Source: Fagopyrum homotropicum
Lineage: Eukaryota > Streptophyta > Magnoliopsida > Caryophyllales > Polygonaceae
Length of the DNA stretch: 64,000 bases
Assembly: GCA_033239125.1 (NCBI GenBank)
Contig: BSWB01000004.1
Span: 125,249,235-125,313,234 of the forward strand
Reading direction: 5' to 3'
This document shows positions 1 to 11,985 of the stretch, piece by piece (the first letter of the stretch is position 1; each line of letters opens with the position of its first letter). The translations under genes were made by a program, and so were the position numbers. Below the pieces are notes generated by a model. That model made no database searches. It was not told the origin of the DNA and saw nothing but the letters and a program-made list of their open reading frames with translations.

Positions 1-630
1 AATGACAAGTTAGCTAAACAATCATCAAATGAAGATCCATAAACAGAGAAATCATCCATAAACACTTCCATGTTGTTTTCAATATATTCAGAAAATATGG
101 CCATCATACACCTTTAATAGGTGGCGGGTGCATTACACAACCCAAATGGCATTCTCCTATATGCAAATGTACCCCAAGAACATGCGAATGTTGTTTTCTC
201 TTGGTCATCCGGGTGGATAGGGATTTGGAAGAATCCACTATAGCCATATAAGTAACAAAAGTGTGAATGTTGAGCTAATCTCTCTAGCATTTGGTCAATA
301 AAGGGAAGAGGGAAGTGATCTTTCCTAGAGGCCAAATTTAGTTTCCTATAGTATATACACATCCTCCATCCCGTAACCATCCTAGTTGGGATTAGTTGAT
401 TATTCTCATTAGTCACTACGGTCATCCCACCCTTCTTAGGAACCACATGCACGGGACTAACCCATATACTATCCGAAATTGAGAAAATGATTCCCGCATC
501 CAGCAATTAAAGGATCTCTTTCTTTACGACTTTTTTCATGATAGGGTTTAGTCTTCTTTGAGGTTGAATTGAAGGTTTATGGTTGTCTTCCATCAAAATT
601 TTATGCATGCACAAGGAAGGTTTAATGCCA
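1..630 (-). pseudogene. Reverse transcriptase fragment, Athila-type pol
   Basis: This is the N-terminal and palm part of an RT that copies element RNA into DNA. Conserved stretches visible are KKEIL, VSPVHVVPKKGG, the GWRMCIYYRKLN block (usually CIDYRKLN), DHFPLPFIDQMLERLA, GYSGFFQIPIHPDDQEKTTF and FGLCNAPAT. The catalytic FMDD motif lies near 46-60, so this copy keeps the active-site acid pair. A stop interrupts the frame near 507 and another near 113. The sequence between protease and RT is missing: the frame jumps from the end of protease to a GIKPSLC-like RT start near 630. It continues beyond the left edge. Decayed and not translatable as one protein. Confidence 0.88.
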
Positions 631-639
631 ACTAAGTCA

Positions 640-3130
640 TCAAAGTGGTTCTTTCATCAAAGTGGAAAGAACGAACTCTACCTTTTCCTCTCCTATGTCG
701 AAGGCGAGTCTAGCATTCTTGCAATCCACCATACAACCGGATGTTGCAAGAAACGGTCTTTCGAGTATGATCGGGACCGGACTATCTGCAGGAATGTCAA
801 GCACAACAAAATCTATTGGAACATAGAACTTACCAAGCTTGACCGGGACGTCTTCAACTATACCGACGGGGCGAGCTATGGATCGATCCACCATATATAA
901 CGTCATCTTCACCGGTTTAGGTTCGCCTAAACCGATCTTCCTGCATAAGGCAAGCGGAATGATGTTAACGCTTGCTCCTAAATCACATAATGCATCATAT
1001 GTGACATCTCCTACTCCTATTGGAACACAAAATGACCCCGGATCCTTTAGCTTTGGGGGCATCTTTTCCTTTATCGTCTTGATGAGATCCAACGAATCCG
1101 AACTCATCTTGACTTCTCTAAGGTCTTCTAGTTTCCTCTTGTTAGAGAGGATCTCCTTTAAGAACTTTCCATATACTGGCATACCTACAATTTCATCAAT
1201 GAAAGGTATATTAATATGCAGTTTTCTCATGAGTTCAATGAACTTACCGAATTGCTTGTCTAGACGCGCTCTTGCTCTAGATTGCGGGAACGGTAGGGGA
1301 GGTTTATAAGCTGAAGGAACGTAGATGTCTTCCTTCTCCTTCCCCTTTTCCTTCTCCTTTTTGACGGGAACTTCCACAAACTTAGGTTGCGGGTCGGTCG
1401 TTGTTGCTCCGCTCCTAGTTGTGATAGCCATCACCCTTCCTTTCGGGTTATCTTCCGTCTTTCCTGGAAGTTTTCCTTGATTTCTAGGAACTTCCTCAGC
1501 ATTGCTAAACATTTGGTTTTCTAAAACCTTTTGGGCTTTATCAACCTTAGTGATGTGATTCTCCAATCCTTGAAGCTTTCCCAAGATCGTTTCCAACATG
1601 GGATCGGGCTTCTCTTTCCCCAAAGTGCTTCCACTATTAGATGTTTGTCCCTGGCTTTTCAAAGGAATGGAAGAAGAAGATGGTGGAGTTAGTGAATTTC
1701 CTGAATTGGGATAAGAATTACCGGAGTTTTGTTGTTGGTTGGAACGCCAATTGTTGTTGTTTGAACCCCTATTGTTGTTCCAATTGTTATTCCGGTTGTT
1801 GTTGTTCCAATTGTTCCGGTTGTTATTCCGGCTGTTGTGATTGGTGTTCTCATTCCCATTGTGGTTATTGTTGTTTCCCAAATAACCAACATCTTGCTCC
1901 TTAGGCTTTGGAAAGCTAGCCTTGATGACTTCCTTCAATTCTTTAATCTCGGTGTTGAGAGAAAAGATTTGAGTTTGAGTAGCTTGTGTTAGCTTTGCTC
2001 CTTGCTCCACTCGGTTAGCTTCTACTTTCCGGTGAGAATACTTCTCAATGACTCGGGCTTGCTTCTCAATGAAGTCCCAAGTGTCATCTTCCCTCATATC
2101 CATGAATGTGCCACATGAAAGGGATTGGAGCTTGAATTGTGTTTCCACATCCAGCCCCTTATAGTATATCTCCAATAGCTCAAACTTGAAAATGCTATGG
2201 TGTGGGTAATCCAATAGTAAATCCTGAAATCTTTCCCAAGACTGAAACAAACTTTCATTAGATCTCATAGAAAAAGCATTAATCTTACCTCTCAACTCCC
2301 CCGTCTTGGATGGCGGAAAGAATTTGGTTAGGAACTCCGAAGAAAGATCCTCCATGTGTTGAGTCTTCCATTTGGAAGAGCTTGATACCAAGATAAAGCT
2401 TTTCCTTTCAAAGAGAAAAATAATGGCTTGATCTTGTAATTGTTGGTGGTTGCATTCTTTGGCTTCATTGTCTCCATCAAGATCTCAAAATTCTGTAAAT
2501 GTTGATGTGGAGATTCGACACTCATTCTCCAAACTGATTTTGGCGAACGATGGTAATAACTTGTGGGTTGAAGCTAAACCCCTGAATATCATCAGCATCA
2601 AAGTTCACACCTAGACGGCGTGGTTGCTGAATTGGATACATTCTTTGGCCAAGAGTTCTTGGCTCTTCATCTACACGAGCGGCTCTCGCACCCCCAGCCA
2701 GGATACGAAAATTGGCGGCCGGTCTTGGATTATTCTGATTCGCATTGATCATTGGATCAATGTCCTCTAGCGGTGGCATGGAGGAGTCGCTATCCTCATC
2801 GGATGAGCCGGTTCTAACCGATCTTGCCGGTTTCCTTCTCTTCTTCTTCTTGGAATCGCTCATCTCCAGCCTCATTTGAAGCATCATGTCCTTGAGCTCA
2901 TCAATTTGCAATTGATGACGGTCTGATTTTTCCTTGTGAGTCTTCTCGCTCCATCTAAGTCGAGCTTCGGAATCCTCCAACTCTGCTTGGATATCCCGCT
3001 CCTTATTTTCAGCCATCTTTCTTTCTTTGAGCTTCTTTCTCAAAGTCTTCTCAAGTTCTTGATCAAGAGGTAAGAGGTCTTTGTTGTTGCTAGACCTTTG
3101 CATATATCTAAGGTAACCTGCAAATATCAC
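640..3130 (-). pseudogene. Athila-type gag-protease, broken
   Basis: Gag packages element RNA; the downstream protease cleaves the polyprotein. From 3130 down to 2522 a 202-residue stretch has a charged, helix-prone region rich in K and E, then an acidic DEDSDSS patch. After a TGA the frame resumes in the gag core (SWYQALP, FFPPSKTGELRGKI, GLDVETQF). A frameshift lies near 2340-2390. Around 1640-1900 the protein is an asparagine-rich tract of about 75 residues in place of an obvious CCHC knuckle. The protease follows (about 660-1010), with the DLGASVNIIP active-site block and the GRPFLATS-like flap written here as ERPFLATSG. An aspartate followed by LGA rather than TGA or SGA is normal in this lineage. 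The frame stops at 640 just after protease. Confidence 0.88.
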
Positions 3131-3206
3131 TCAAAGGAGATATCAAATAACAAGAGCAAAGCTCCCAAGCTTGACAATCGATAACCGAATTCGGCCTAAA
3201 CCAAAT

Positions 3207-3223
3207 CCCCGGCAACGACGCCA
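3207..3223 (-). other. Primer binding site, tRNA-Asp type
   Basis: On the minus strand, six bases inside the LTR end, the 17 bases read TGGCGTCGTTGCCGGGG. From memory this matches the 3' end of plant tRNA-Asp (complement TGGCGCCGTTGCCGGGG) with one C-to-T change. It fixes the direction of the element and the inner edge of the LTR. Confidence 0.82.
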
Positions 3224-3229
3224 AAAACT

Positions 3230-4916
3230 TGTTCGCCACTAAGCGTGCATGCAAATAAGCTTTAAATTTATAAAACTAGAATCAAGCAAGTGAACCCGCA
3301 GTGTACGGATTGACGTAGTAAAGCAAGAATTCCAGAGTGTCGAACTCAGGAATTTGGGGGAACAAATTCATTTCGTAAATCGTCAAGCAAGTAAATGTAA
3401 TAAGCTTTGCAAATATTGGGAAAACAGCAACCCTAAAGATCCGGATATCTAATTGTGGCAATCGATTCAATATATACTAAAGAACTAAGGACAGAGTTAA
3501 GAGTTGCAAAGGTAAACTAAGGTAAAGCAATGTACGGTGAAGTTCCAAGGCTTTATATGACTTATCTAAAGACACTCTCTATAAAGGTTGTTGAGGCTTC
3601 AGTATAGAAAGGATCTATGGACAAGAATTAATCTCAAATACCCAAACTTGTAACCCAAGGATTAAAACTAACTAAAACGATTAAGGTTGTGACACTCGAA
3701 ATCGAAATAGAGGGTGATGAGTCTCACTACTATCTAGAAAAGGACAAGCCAAGACTAGATTAAAGCTAATCTTTAACCTTGGATCAAAGTAAAAGCAAAG
3801 TTCGTAAACTAGGGTAAATCACGGGCAGATCTTGAGTTCCACGGCCGTGGAAGTTCAAGAACAGACCGTGATCTTGGTTCGTCGACGAGATCTCTCTAAC
3901 TCTCAAGGTCCAATCAAATTGCGATCGATCTATCATCATCTAAGCCATAACTATCAACCCTTCACCTTAGAATTGCTAAAGGGTTTTAGCCAATAACCAT
4001 TGTTATGATATCAAAAATCAATGTAAGAAGAATGAAAGATGAAAACCCTCAAAAACTCAAATATAACTCAAAGTCAATCTCAAATCCAAAACACAAATCG
4101 GAATATTCAATGGATTCGGAATATAATAGAAAACCACACAAGATCCAAGGTAAGTATGAAGAACAGGATGTCAATCCGTCTTCAATATCAAACCTAAGAA
4201 AGGGGCACAACTTTCGCCACACACGATTTTCGGGAATTCAAATTGCCGGCGCCTCCGCAACGTTCCTCGCGAAACCCTAAGGTTAACTCTCCCAAAGCAA
4301 GGTTGTCCAAAAGCCTAAAGTGAGTCCTCCCAAAACTCTCTCCTCCCGCCTTTTTATAAGATGGGGGAAAATAACTGTCCCGGCCCATCACGTAAATGAT
4401 GTGGCAATAATTGGTTCGTCAAAAGATCGCCTAAATCACGGTCTCAAGGGATTCCACGACCGTGGTTTAGGGCGTGGAATTGGGTTACGGTCTCTCTCAT
4501 CTTCCACGACCGTACTTTAGGCCGTGTAACTCTCCGGAATGCTCCACGCTCATGATGCCAAGATCCACGGCCGTGGTTTAGGGCATGGACTCTTCTACGG
4601 CCGTATTTTAGGGCGTGGAAGTGTTAATTGCTTGTGATTTCCTTTGTGTCGTGCCATTCTCCAACTTAGCATATTCTTTGGCTTCCTTGATGTGTTCCTA
4701 ATCCATGGGAATGCTCAAATCCTCTCCTATCTCTCTCAAATGGTCCGGTTTCAGCTCTTATTCACCTATAATCAACACAAAGTTAATGTAGACCTCAATA
4801 TCGAAAATATAGATAAACAAGCTAACAAATGCTTCAATGCCTTATCTATGAACACTATAATGAATGAAAAACAACTAGAATAAGTGCCTAGAATATCGCA
4901 ATATTTCATGCTAACA
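3230..4916 (-). repeat. 5' LTR of the Athila-type element (LTR family 1)
   Basis: The LTR runs from tgttag (minus strand, at 4916) to gcgaaca (at 3230), so it has TG...CA ends and is about 1.69 kb. Its limits are supported by the near-identical solo copy at 12765-14476, which has a TSD. It carries several hairpin words of the form CCACGRCCGTGG (3839-3850, 4454-4465, 4565-4576) and decayed relatives near 4504 and 4594, most followed by tttagggcgtgg. No coding sequence is seen in it. Confidence 0.88.
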
Positions 4917-7443
4917 CGCACTATAGTACAAAGAGTCATGATCACACACGAGGAAAGTGATGTAATAATTTGGCGCATTAATAATAAAACCAGAATACAA
5001 CAAGACAAGACTCAGAGACAAAGGTGTCAGTCGGTTGATTGATGTCATCGTCAATCAATCTCAGACACCATACTCAACAAACACGAAACATAACCAACGA
5101 GAATCATAAGGAGGTCGAACGACCAATAAGGTGTCGGTCAACCGACCTCCGACACAAACGTTGACTCAAAATGAAAGCAAAGAAAAACACGAGAATATCC
5201 CTTAGAGGTTAAGCGGCCATCAGGATATACCTCGACCGACCTCCTAAGGTGTCAACATAGAAAGAAATAGAGAGAGAAGGGGGGAAAATTGTTTTTCACG
5301 GAATCAAAGGCAAGAGGTTTGAGAGCAAACTCGGCGACAACAAGTAACAATGATGACAAAGTAACTACAAGGTCCATATCACCACAACATGCATATAATA
5401 GAGCACAAAAGGCAATTCCACAATATTGAATGTTAGCTAAAGATATGTAAAGACAAATTCGTGGATTATTACACGTGGTTAGGTCTATTTCTTGCGATAT
5501 ATCAATGTTGTCACCATGATTGTCACGTATACAACACGTTTGTTGATTCATCACATCAAAGGAAACATTGAGGTGTGAGGACTGTGTTGTCACTTAAAGT
5601 CAATGTCACAATTTGCTGAACATATAGTATAACTAATTCTACCACAACTCATAGACATACAATCAATACATATAATCAATATCATAGATCATTGCATGTC
5701 GGGCTCACTGGACTTTAGAATAGATTAGTCACGGAAGACGTACCTGGAAACTCATACTTAATTAATCAGAGGGAAAATGGAGGATGTCGAGTAAGGAGCT
5801 CGTATGACTTGTGCTCGTCGGCTGACCACCAAAGTGGCGGTCGACTGACGGTAAGTCTTGGCCGCTCCTCCTAACCCTCGAGACTAGAATTAAATTGGAA
5901 TGATCAAACCTAATGGTTGCCAGCCTTGTTTATGTAGCAATATCCATTTCCGTCTTGATCTTGACTTCTTTGACCGTAGGGATATACTTAGTGTCATAGT
6001 GTGTATGAGGTCATTATGTTGTATGTGTATCATTTGTACTCCTCAATTGCCTATAATGCCTATAGTTACATAAACTAACCCGCAAATCTTCAAAACAAAA
6101 ATATGAAAGAAATAGACCGGTAGGATATATTATTATGCCCAAATGGTATAGAGAATGAAATAAAATGATGATGAAAAAAAATGCTAATTTGAGTGTTATC
6201 AAGTACCCCATACTTGTACCTTACTTGTTCCCAAGTAAGATCCATTGACATCTCTCACTCAAATATGAATACCTATCTTAGATGTTACAAAATCAAGCAC
6301 TCCAAGCCTCATCGTCACCACCCAAATTATTGTATAAGATAAAACTCAAAGCTCGTGAGTTTCATGATCACTCATAAAAATGTGTATAACTCTCTCAAAT
6401 GTATTTAGGGGATATGAAAGATAACGTTCAAACTCAACTAATATTTAGTTTGTATTGCCTTTGAAGAAACACAAAATCAAAGCTTAGACGGTTAAACAAT
6501 CACATACTTCTCTGATGAAGATGAAGCAGCTTGATGCTAATCACAAACAGAATGTATTTAGTTTGTACAACCCTTTGAAGAAACCTTAGCTAAAATCCCT
6601 GACATTATTTTTCTTAGTCATCAATTGCCAAAATCATGTGTAAGGATCATATCAATAAGGTAATTCAAACAAGAGATAAAGAAACCATAGACATCAAGGA
6701 GAATATAATTCGTTAATATAACTGATAAGAACAAGAAAGTCAAGGAGCATGAGGCAACACATAATGAAAGTTGTATCATAAACTTAATTGCTACAACAAT
6801 ATGAATTGGGATTCAACGGGGCAGAATTGACAGGAAAGGGGAAATGAGATCCTATAAAAGTGTCATGAAAAAGAATAAATCACTTCATTAATATATTTGC
6901 CACACCTTTATAGTAGTAATCTTCCCTTTTTTAGTTTACCTTGAACAAAACAAAGTATCAAGGTAAGATGATTTTATGAGTGAACAATCAAAGGAATAAG
7001 ATCATTATCAAGTACACATTAGAACAAGATGCCCATTACCTTATAGACATGCCCAAAATCACCCCGTCTAAACCTGTTCTCTAGACTGAAGTCATTTGTG
7101 ACAACTCTCAATTCTTTGTTTTTTGTAGATTTTAACAATGTTTCCGATGTCTAAAACATTTGTGAAAAGAGTTATTTGTCAAATATTGCCTTTCTCAATA
7201 AACAAAAATTCACAAACATATCTAATTCTATATTTTTTTTGAAGAAGTTAAAAAAGTTACCCTTTAAAGTATTGGTTTCATATTCAATCTTCCTACCAAA
7301 CAAGTGAGAGAAACAATTCATAGTTGTGAATGAGAAACAACAATACGTAACTTGAGCTTTGACAAACTCACCGGAATTAAACAAAAAACAAGACCTCTAA
7401 ACTAGAACTATTGGAAACAATCCAAGTACTTAGAACAATATAA
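4917..7443. other. Gene-free interval
   Basis: I see no credible coding exon. The part 5020-5870 has repeated hairpin-like words around GTCGG/CCGAC (near 5029, 5109-5155, 5230 and 5808-5850) that recall the words in the Athila-type elements, so it may be an old retroelement remnant, but no LTR ends or protein motifs could be found. From 5900 on it is AT-rich sequence without recognisable features. Confidence 0.5.
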
Positions 7444-7452
7444 CACTTCATT

Positions 7453-9089
7453 TTTTTTTGTGGGAAGGAGAGTCGGTGGTCTCCGGCGCATCTGGACGCG
7501 CTTTTATTAATAGGAAAGAAGGGTAAGTAGTCATCACACGGGGATAGCCCCACCCCTTACATCATCAAGTAAAAGATCAACTACACCTGCCGGCGGGTCA
7601 CACAATACATTCAATCCAATAGGAAGGTTTCTAGCAAAACTAGCAATAAAATCCGCAAATCTATTCGCCTCGCGGTAGGCATGACGACACTGGATAATCC
7701 AGTCTCTTCTCAAAAAGTCTTGGCACATACGTACCAGAATGTCAAGAGGGTGGTGGGAAGGGATGTTCTTCTTGATGAGTTCGGTAACCAATTGGGAATC
7801 CGATTTAACAATTACCAACCGGTAACCCAACTCCCAAGCAATCTTAAGTCCATACAACAACCCCCACAGCTCGGCCGTGGGTATTGTGCATAAACCTAAG
7901 TTGACACCAAAGCCACTCAACCACTCTCATGCGTGGTTACCGATCACACCCACAGCAAAGGTGTAGCCATATTTATTCTTAGATCCATCCGTTTTAATCT
8001 TGACGTAACCTTTCGGGGGAAGACACCAAGCAACATTGATGATACTTCTCAATCGAGTTTTCTGATGCTTATCTCTCTTACTCCAAACGGCTATGTATTC
8101 CTTTACTTTAGCTTGGACGATCCTGCTTCGGACATCTCCCGCATTTAAATTTCAAAAAATTTTCTCGTTTCTCCACTTCCAAGTTCACCAAATGCTAACT
8201 GCAAAAATTTCATTCCACATACATAAATTTTTTTAAAAAATTTTGGAAGAAATATTACCTCGTATCCACGATGCAAAAGGTAAACTGAAGAAACTAGTAT
8301 CAATCCGCGTAGCTTGAAGATAGCTCCATAACTCGTAACTTGCTGCAATCTCTAAAAAGGTGAGATAGGGTTTTAGGCGCTTGCATGCAGCAGGAGCATG
8401 TGTCGTCCAACGCAAGATGTCTTTGTTTCCTCTCAGTATTGCACAACACGCTACCTCTTAGCAGCTTCCATAGAAAAATTTTCACCCGTTCTTGGACACG
8501 TAGCTTCCAAACCTGCGTATACAGTCCATCATCGAGATGTTATGATAGTTCCTCTACTCCAGAAAGTAATCTATAAGCAGAAGAGGTGAAGTAGCCGCCG
8601 TCTTGCATTGGGCCCCACCCGATCTCATCAAGCTGCAGGTTGGGCTGAGTATTCAACTTATCTTCAGCAAAAGCCTCCATGGGACTAATAGAAGCTAGTT
8701 TCAATAAGACCGACGTAGGAAGCTTCCCTTCCACTTCTTGCCAGTCCCATCCTGGCATCCCCCATTAGCTAACCAATATTGCCGAACCTTCTTCATGGAC
8801 TCAAAAGGGTCAATATCTTGTAGAGTTAGCATGAGTAGAGGAGAAGACATCGCCAACAATCAGTCCAAAAGCGGATGGTGTTACCGTCTCCTAGGATCCA
8901 TATGGCTCCCTTCGAAACAACCTGATGAATATCTAAGAGAATGCCACTCCAAATATGAGATGTTGGGGTTTGGCTCACATTGTTGTTTCTGGTGTACTTA
9001 CTTCTAAACACCTTAACCCATAGGCTCTCAGAATCTTTCAAGAATCTCCAGACGGGTCAATATCTTGCAGAGCTTTGTTGGTAATATAT
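7453..9089 (-). mobile_element. 5'-truncated LINE (non-LTR retrotransposon)
   Basis: The minus-strand 3' end is a run of A's (T's at about 7451-7459). It is flanked by cacttcat(t) at 7444-7451, and the same cacttcatt occurs at 9090-9098 just beyond the other end. This is a target-site duplication of 8-9 bp, with slight ambiguity against the poly(A). Truncation at the 5' end, a poly(A) tail and a variable TSD are the hallmarks of target-primed reverse transcription. Only the last third of ORF2 is present. The copy lies in otherwise gene-free DNA. Confidence 0.85.
7534..9041 (-). pseudogene. LINE ORF2 remnant: C-terminal RT region, zinc-binding domain, RNase H
   Basis: Read from 9041 downwards, several frames are needed. 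First comes the LWVKVFRSKY block and the W.LGDGNTIRFWTDCW block that follow plant LINE reverse transcriptase (9041-8850). Next is a linker ending in FTSSAYRLL (8758-8540). Then comes the RT zinc-binding domain with FLWKLLRGSVLCNTERKQR and CSCC...HLFRDC (8485-8300). Last is an RNase H domain of about 128 residues (7920-7534) with AELWGLLYGLKIAW, SDSQLV and the REANRFADFIA block. The RNase H domain would remove RNA from the hybrid. Frameshifts separate the pieces and the polymerase core is absent, so this is a dead fragment. Confidence 0.85.
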
Positions 9090-9098
9090 CACTTCATT

Positions 9099-9414
9099 GA
9101 GGGTAACACGATAAGAATAATAGGTTTGGGCCCTTTGGGCTCTAAAAGACTAATCAACTATAATTTGTTCAAAATTAGGACAGATTACAATCATAAATTG
9201 GGATGCAAAACATGCTAAGAAATATTTAATTTAACACGTGATACAGTGATTTTCGCAAGAATACATACAAATTGAGAGAAAATCCATATGAGAAAAAGTA
9301 CGACCCTCAGTAGATCGTGCTCAATACGAATTCTGTATAGGATATGAAGGAAATAAAATTGAATTTGTAAACGTGCACATGATACACAAAATATTTTTAG
9401 CTACAGTTTTAAGC
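9099..9414. other. Gene-free host spacer between LINE and chromovirus
   Basis: About 320 bp of AT-rich sequence with no coding signal. It ends in attgg (9415-9419), the left copy of the TSD of the large chromovirus insertion, so this sequence was originally continuous with 29804 onward. Confidence 0.6.
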
Positions 9415-9419
9415 ATTGG

Positions 9420-9924
9420 TGTAACACCCCGATTCCGCGGGACTCGGGGTGTCACATTGGGCTAGGACCTCACAATGGATCTTGACCCTATCCTGACAAC
9501 AAGTTCACTGGACCTTACAATATGGCACTGACAGATATAAAAACAAATGCATAAAACTGTATAAACTGTACATCCAAAAGGTAAGACAACATAGCTGAGT
9601 ACAAACAACAACGTCCTCACACAGGAGGTAACAAAAGATCATCCTCACGCAGGAGGGAAAGGTAAACAAACCCAAAAGCCCACAACATCCTATGTATGAG
9701 AGTTCATCGGCCTGCCACTTTGCTAGATCACCCAGCAACACGCCTATCCTGTGGGGCATCTACAACATGATAATAAACCATTAGCTAACCATACATATAT
9801 AGAGTCATGCATAAGCACAAACACAATCATGGAAGGATAAACACATCAACATGCTATCACACATTTACCCAGTTTATCATCTTAATATAATGGTCATTCA
9901 CTCCAAATCGTAGATATATATATA

Positions 9925-9981
<57 letters not shown>

Positions 9982-11411
9982 GAAAGTATGTGACACGAGG
10001 ACCGATATATCCTCGCCTATGAGCCTGCTAGCCAGCCGTACGAGTATCGGTCACGCAATCCGTGTACCCTATGGGAATGGATTGCGCCCTTCCTGTAACC
10101 GGTCTGGCCTGACATCAGAGAACCTTCCAGACTCCACGGTGGGATGAAAGGGAAAGGTTATCACGGCCCCGTATACGGGGCAATCAATAAAACATAGGTC
10201 GGTATAATCAGCATCTCATGTTATCATAGCAAACATATAAAGCACACACCACTCATGCAAACACCCAATATAAGGATGGTAGCTAAGTAAGTCCTACGGA
10301 CTTACCTCAACCTCGTACACAATTTAACCACAAACAACCTCCAATCTTGAGAGAGGAGCACTGCCTAATAACAAGGCATCAAAAGATATCAACCTCTATT
10401 CATCAAAGGGGTCACACCTAGACCCAAGGGATCAAACTCAACCTCAAAACCTCAACCAATAACAACCTAAGTCCTTTAAAGCCATACAAGGCATAAACCG
10501 ATCATAACCTCATCAAAACTCATCCTCACACACCTAGCATGATCCTATACACTCATACTAGGAAAGGAGGGAATAAAGGCATCCTAAGGAAAGCCTAGAA
10601 GCAACACACACCTGCAGAACCAAGTGTAGGACCTTGCTGATGCAAGTGGGCGCAGGGGCGGATCCCTGGTGGCGCAGGGGCGGATCCTGGCCGGCGCTGG
10701 GGCGGCTGCAAAGTGGCGCAGGGGCGGCTGAATAGCTGAGGACACCACCTTAGCCCTTTCTTCACTTCTTCCTTCGTTCCTTTACTCTTTCTTCACTCCA
10801 ATAGCAACATACATACAAAACATACATATATATACATCAACACAAGCCAAACATGGTTGAAACATGATCCAAGCCTAAAGAACCAAAAATAAACTAAGGA
10901 AAGAGAAGAAAATAGATAAGAAGATGAAAGAATGAAGAAGGAAGGGATGGAAGCCATGAAAGCTTACCAAGCTGAAGGTCAAGAAGCTCAACACATCACC
11001 AAAACGTCCTCAAGCTGGCTCACAAGGCTCAGCAACTATAAACATCATCAAGCCAAGCCAAGCTATCCAAAACTCTCACAAACTTAACAAAAATCAAGAG
11101 AAGATCAAGCAAGGATGATCCAAGGGAGAAGAGAGGAGAAGATGTACGTAGGAGAGAGATGAAGTTGAAGATACAGAACCCTCATCAGAAGGTAAGAGAT
11201 GAAGGTTATAAAGGGGTAAAAAGAGTAAAGCACGGGTCAAAGGGTCAAAGAAGACGGTTGCAGCACACAGAGCCGCAGGGGCAGACAATGTGAGCCGCAG
11301 GGGTGGCCCAGGAAAACCGCAAGGGCGCCTATAGGGTCACGCAGGGGCGGTCCAGGCTAAATCCTGGCCCTCAGCTCGCTCTCTCAGCAACTCAGCAACT
11401 AGGCTCTTACA
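9420..11411 (-). repeat. 3' LTR of the chromovirus
   Basis: About 1.99 kb with TG...CA ends. Its partner is at 28146-29798 and a third family member is the solo LTR at 51726-53666. Internal features are a TA microsatellite (about 9914-9978) and two clusters of the word CGCAGGGGCGG or close variants (about 10645-10735 and 11270-11350). The two LTRs of this element differ by what looks by eye like a few per cent, so the insertion is not very recent. Confidence 0.9.
9914..9978. repeat. TA microsatellite inside chromovirus LTR
   Basis: A nearly pure run of TA dinucleotides. The same place holds about 50 bp in the partner LTR (28303-28357) and only about 11 bp in the solo LTR (52219-52229). Confidence 0.95.
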
Positions 11412-11425
11412 TCTCACCCACCTAA
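11412..11425 (-). other. Polypurine tract of the chromovirus
   Basis: On the minus strand the bases just before the 3' LTR read AGGTGGGTGAGA, a purine-rich primer for plus-strand DNA synthesis. Its position next to the LTR edge at 11411 supports that boundary. Confidence 0.7.
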
Positions 11426-11985
11426 AAACAAGTTTCGTTCCGAAAATTACAAAATCCCAAATCCTCTTGGACCCATAAGCCGAGGTACAACTCTCTCTCT
11501 ATATTGGAGGTATCAACTCTCCGCTTAGAAGGTCAAACCTAAACAAATCTATAACCTGAAGCGTAAACATGGAGGAATCATCAACTCTAGAAAACAGGGC
11601 CATAACGCTACCCAAAGGCGTAGAGGAATCACATCTCTCGCCATACCACATCACAAGGCATAGAGGAAGCACGTCTCAAGCCAAACCATAAACATATATA
11701 TCGCATGGAGGAATAACATCTCCACTGAAACTATGTCCATCAAGGTAGCATGAAGGAAAGAACATTACCAGCTGAGTCCTAATCACACTCAGAAATCATG
11801 GAGGGAAGAACCATCTCCAGCTATAAACAACATCATACTCAAATAGCATGGAGGGAATAATCATCTCCAGCTATAATATATATCACACTAGCACAACAAG
11901 ATCTAATAAGATCATGAAACAAATCATAGCTAGCATGGAGTAAGCACATCAAGGCATGTAAGCATATTAGCACATAATCACGTAC
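11426..11985. other. 3' untranslated internal region of the chromovirus
   Basis: Between the chromodomain stop and the polypurine tract is about 560 bp without coding sequence. It contains loosely repeated phrases of the type atggaggaa(t)...catctc (near 11570, 11640, 11700, 11800 and 11850), which look like degenerate tandem repeats about 60 bp apart. Confidence 0.55.

Larger units (their letters stand above)
1..4916 (-). mobile_element. Athila-type Ty3/gypsy retrotransposon, 5' part (runs off the left edge)
   Basis: Read on the minus strand the order is LTR (3230-4916), primer binding site (3207-3223), gag, protease, then reverse transcriptase continuing past base 1. The gag and protease sequence, the tRNA-Asp-type primer site and the long LTR (about 1.7 kb) fit the Athila branch of Ty3/gypsy. 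The copy is defective. It has a stop in gag near 2523, a frameshift near 2340-2390 and a deletion of about 600 bp near 630 compared with the related plus-strand copy at 20110-20700. The 3' half and any 3' LTR lie outside the window, so no TSD can be checked. Confidence 0.9.

Noticed and set aside
4005..4520. Plus-strand open frames inside the 3230-4916 LTR
   Set aside because: They lie in LTR sequence and are not shared as open frames with the sister LTRs.
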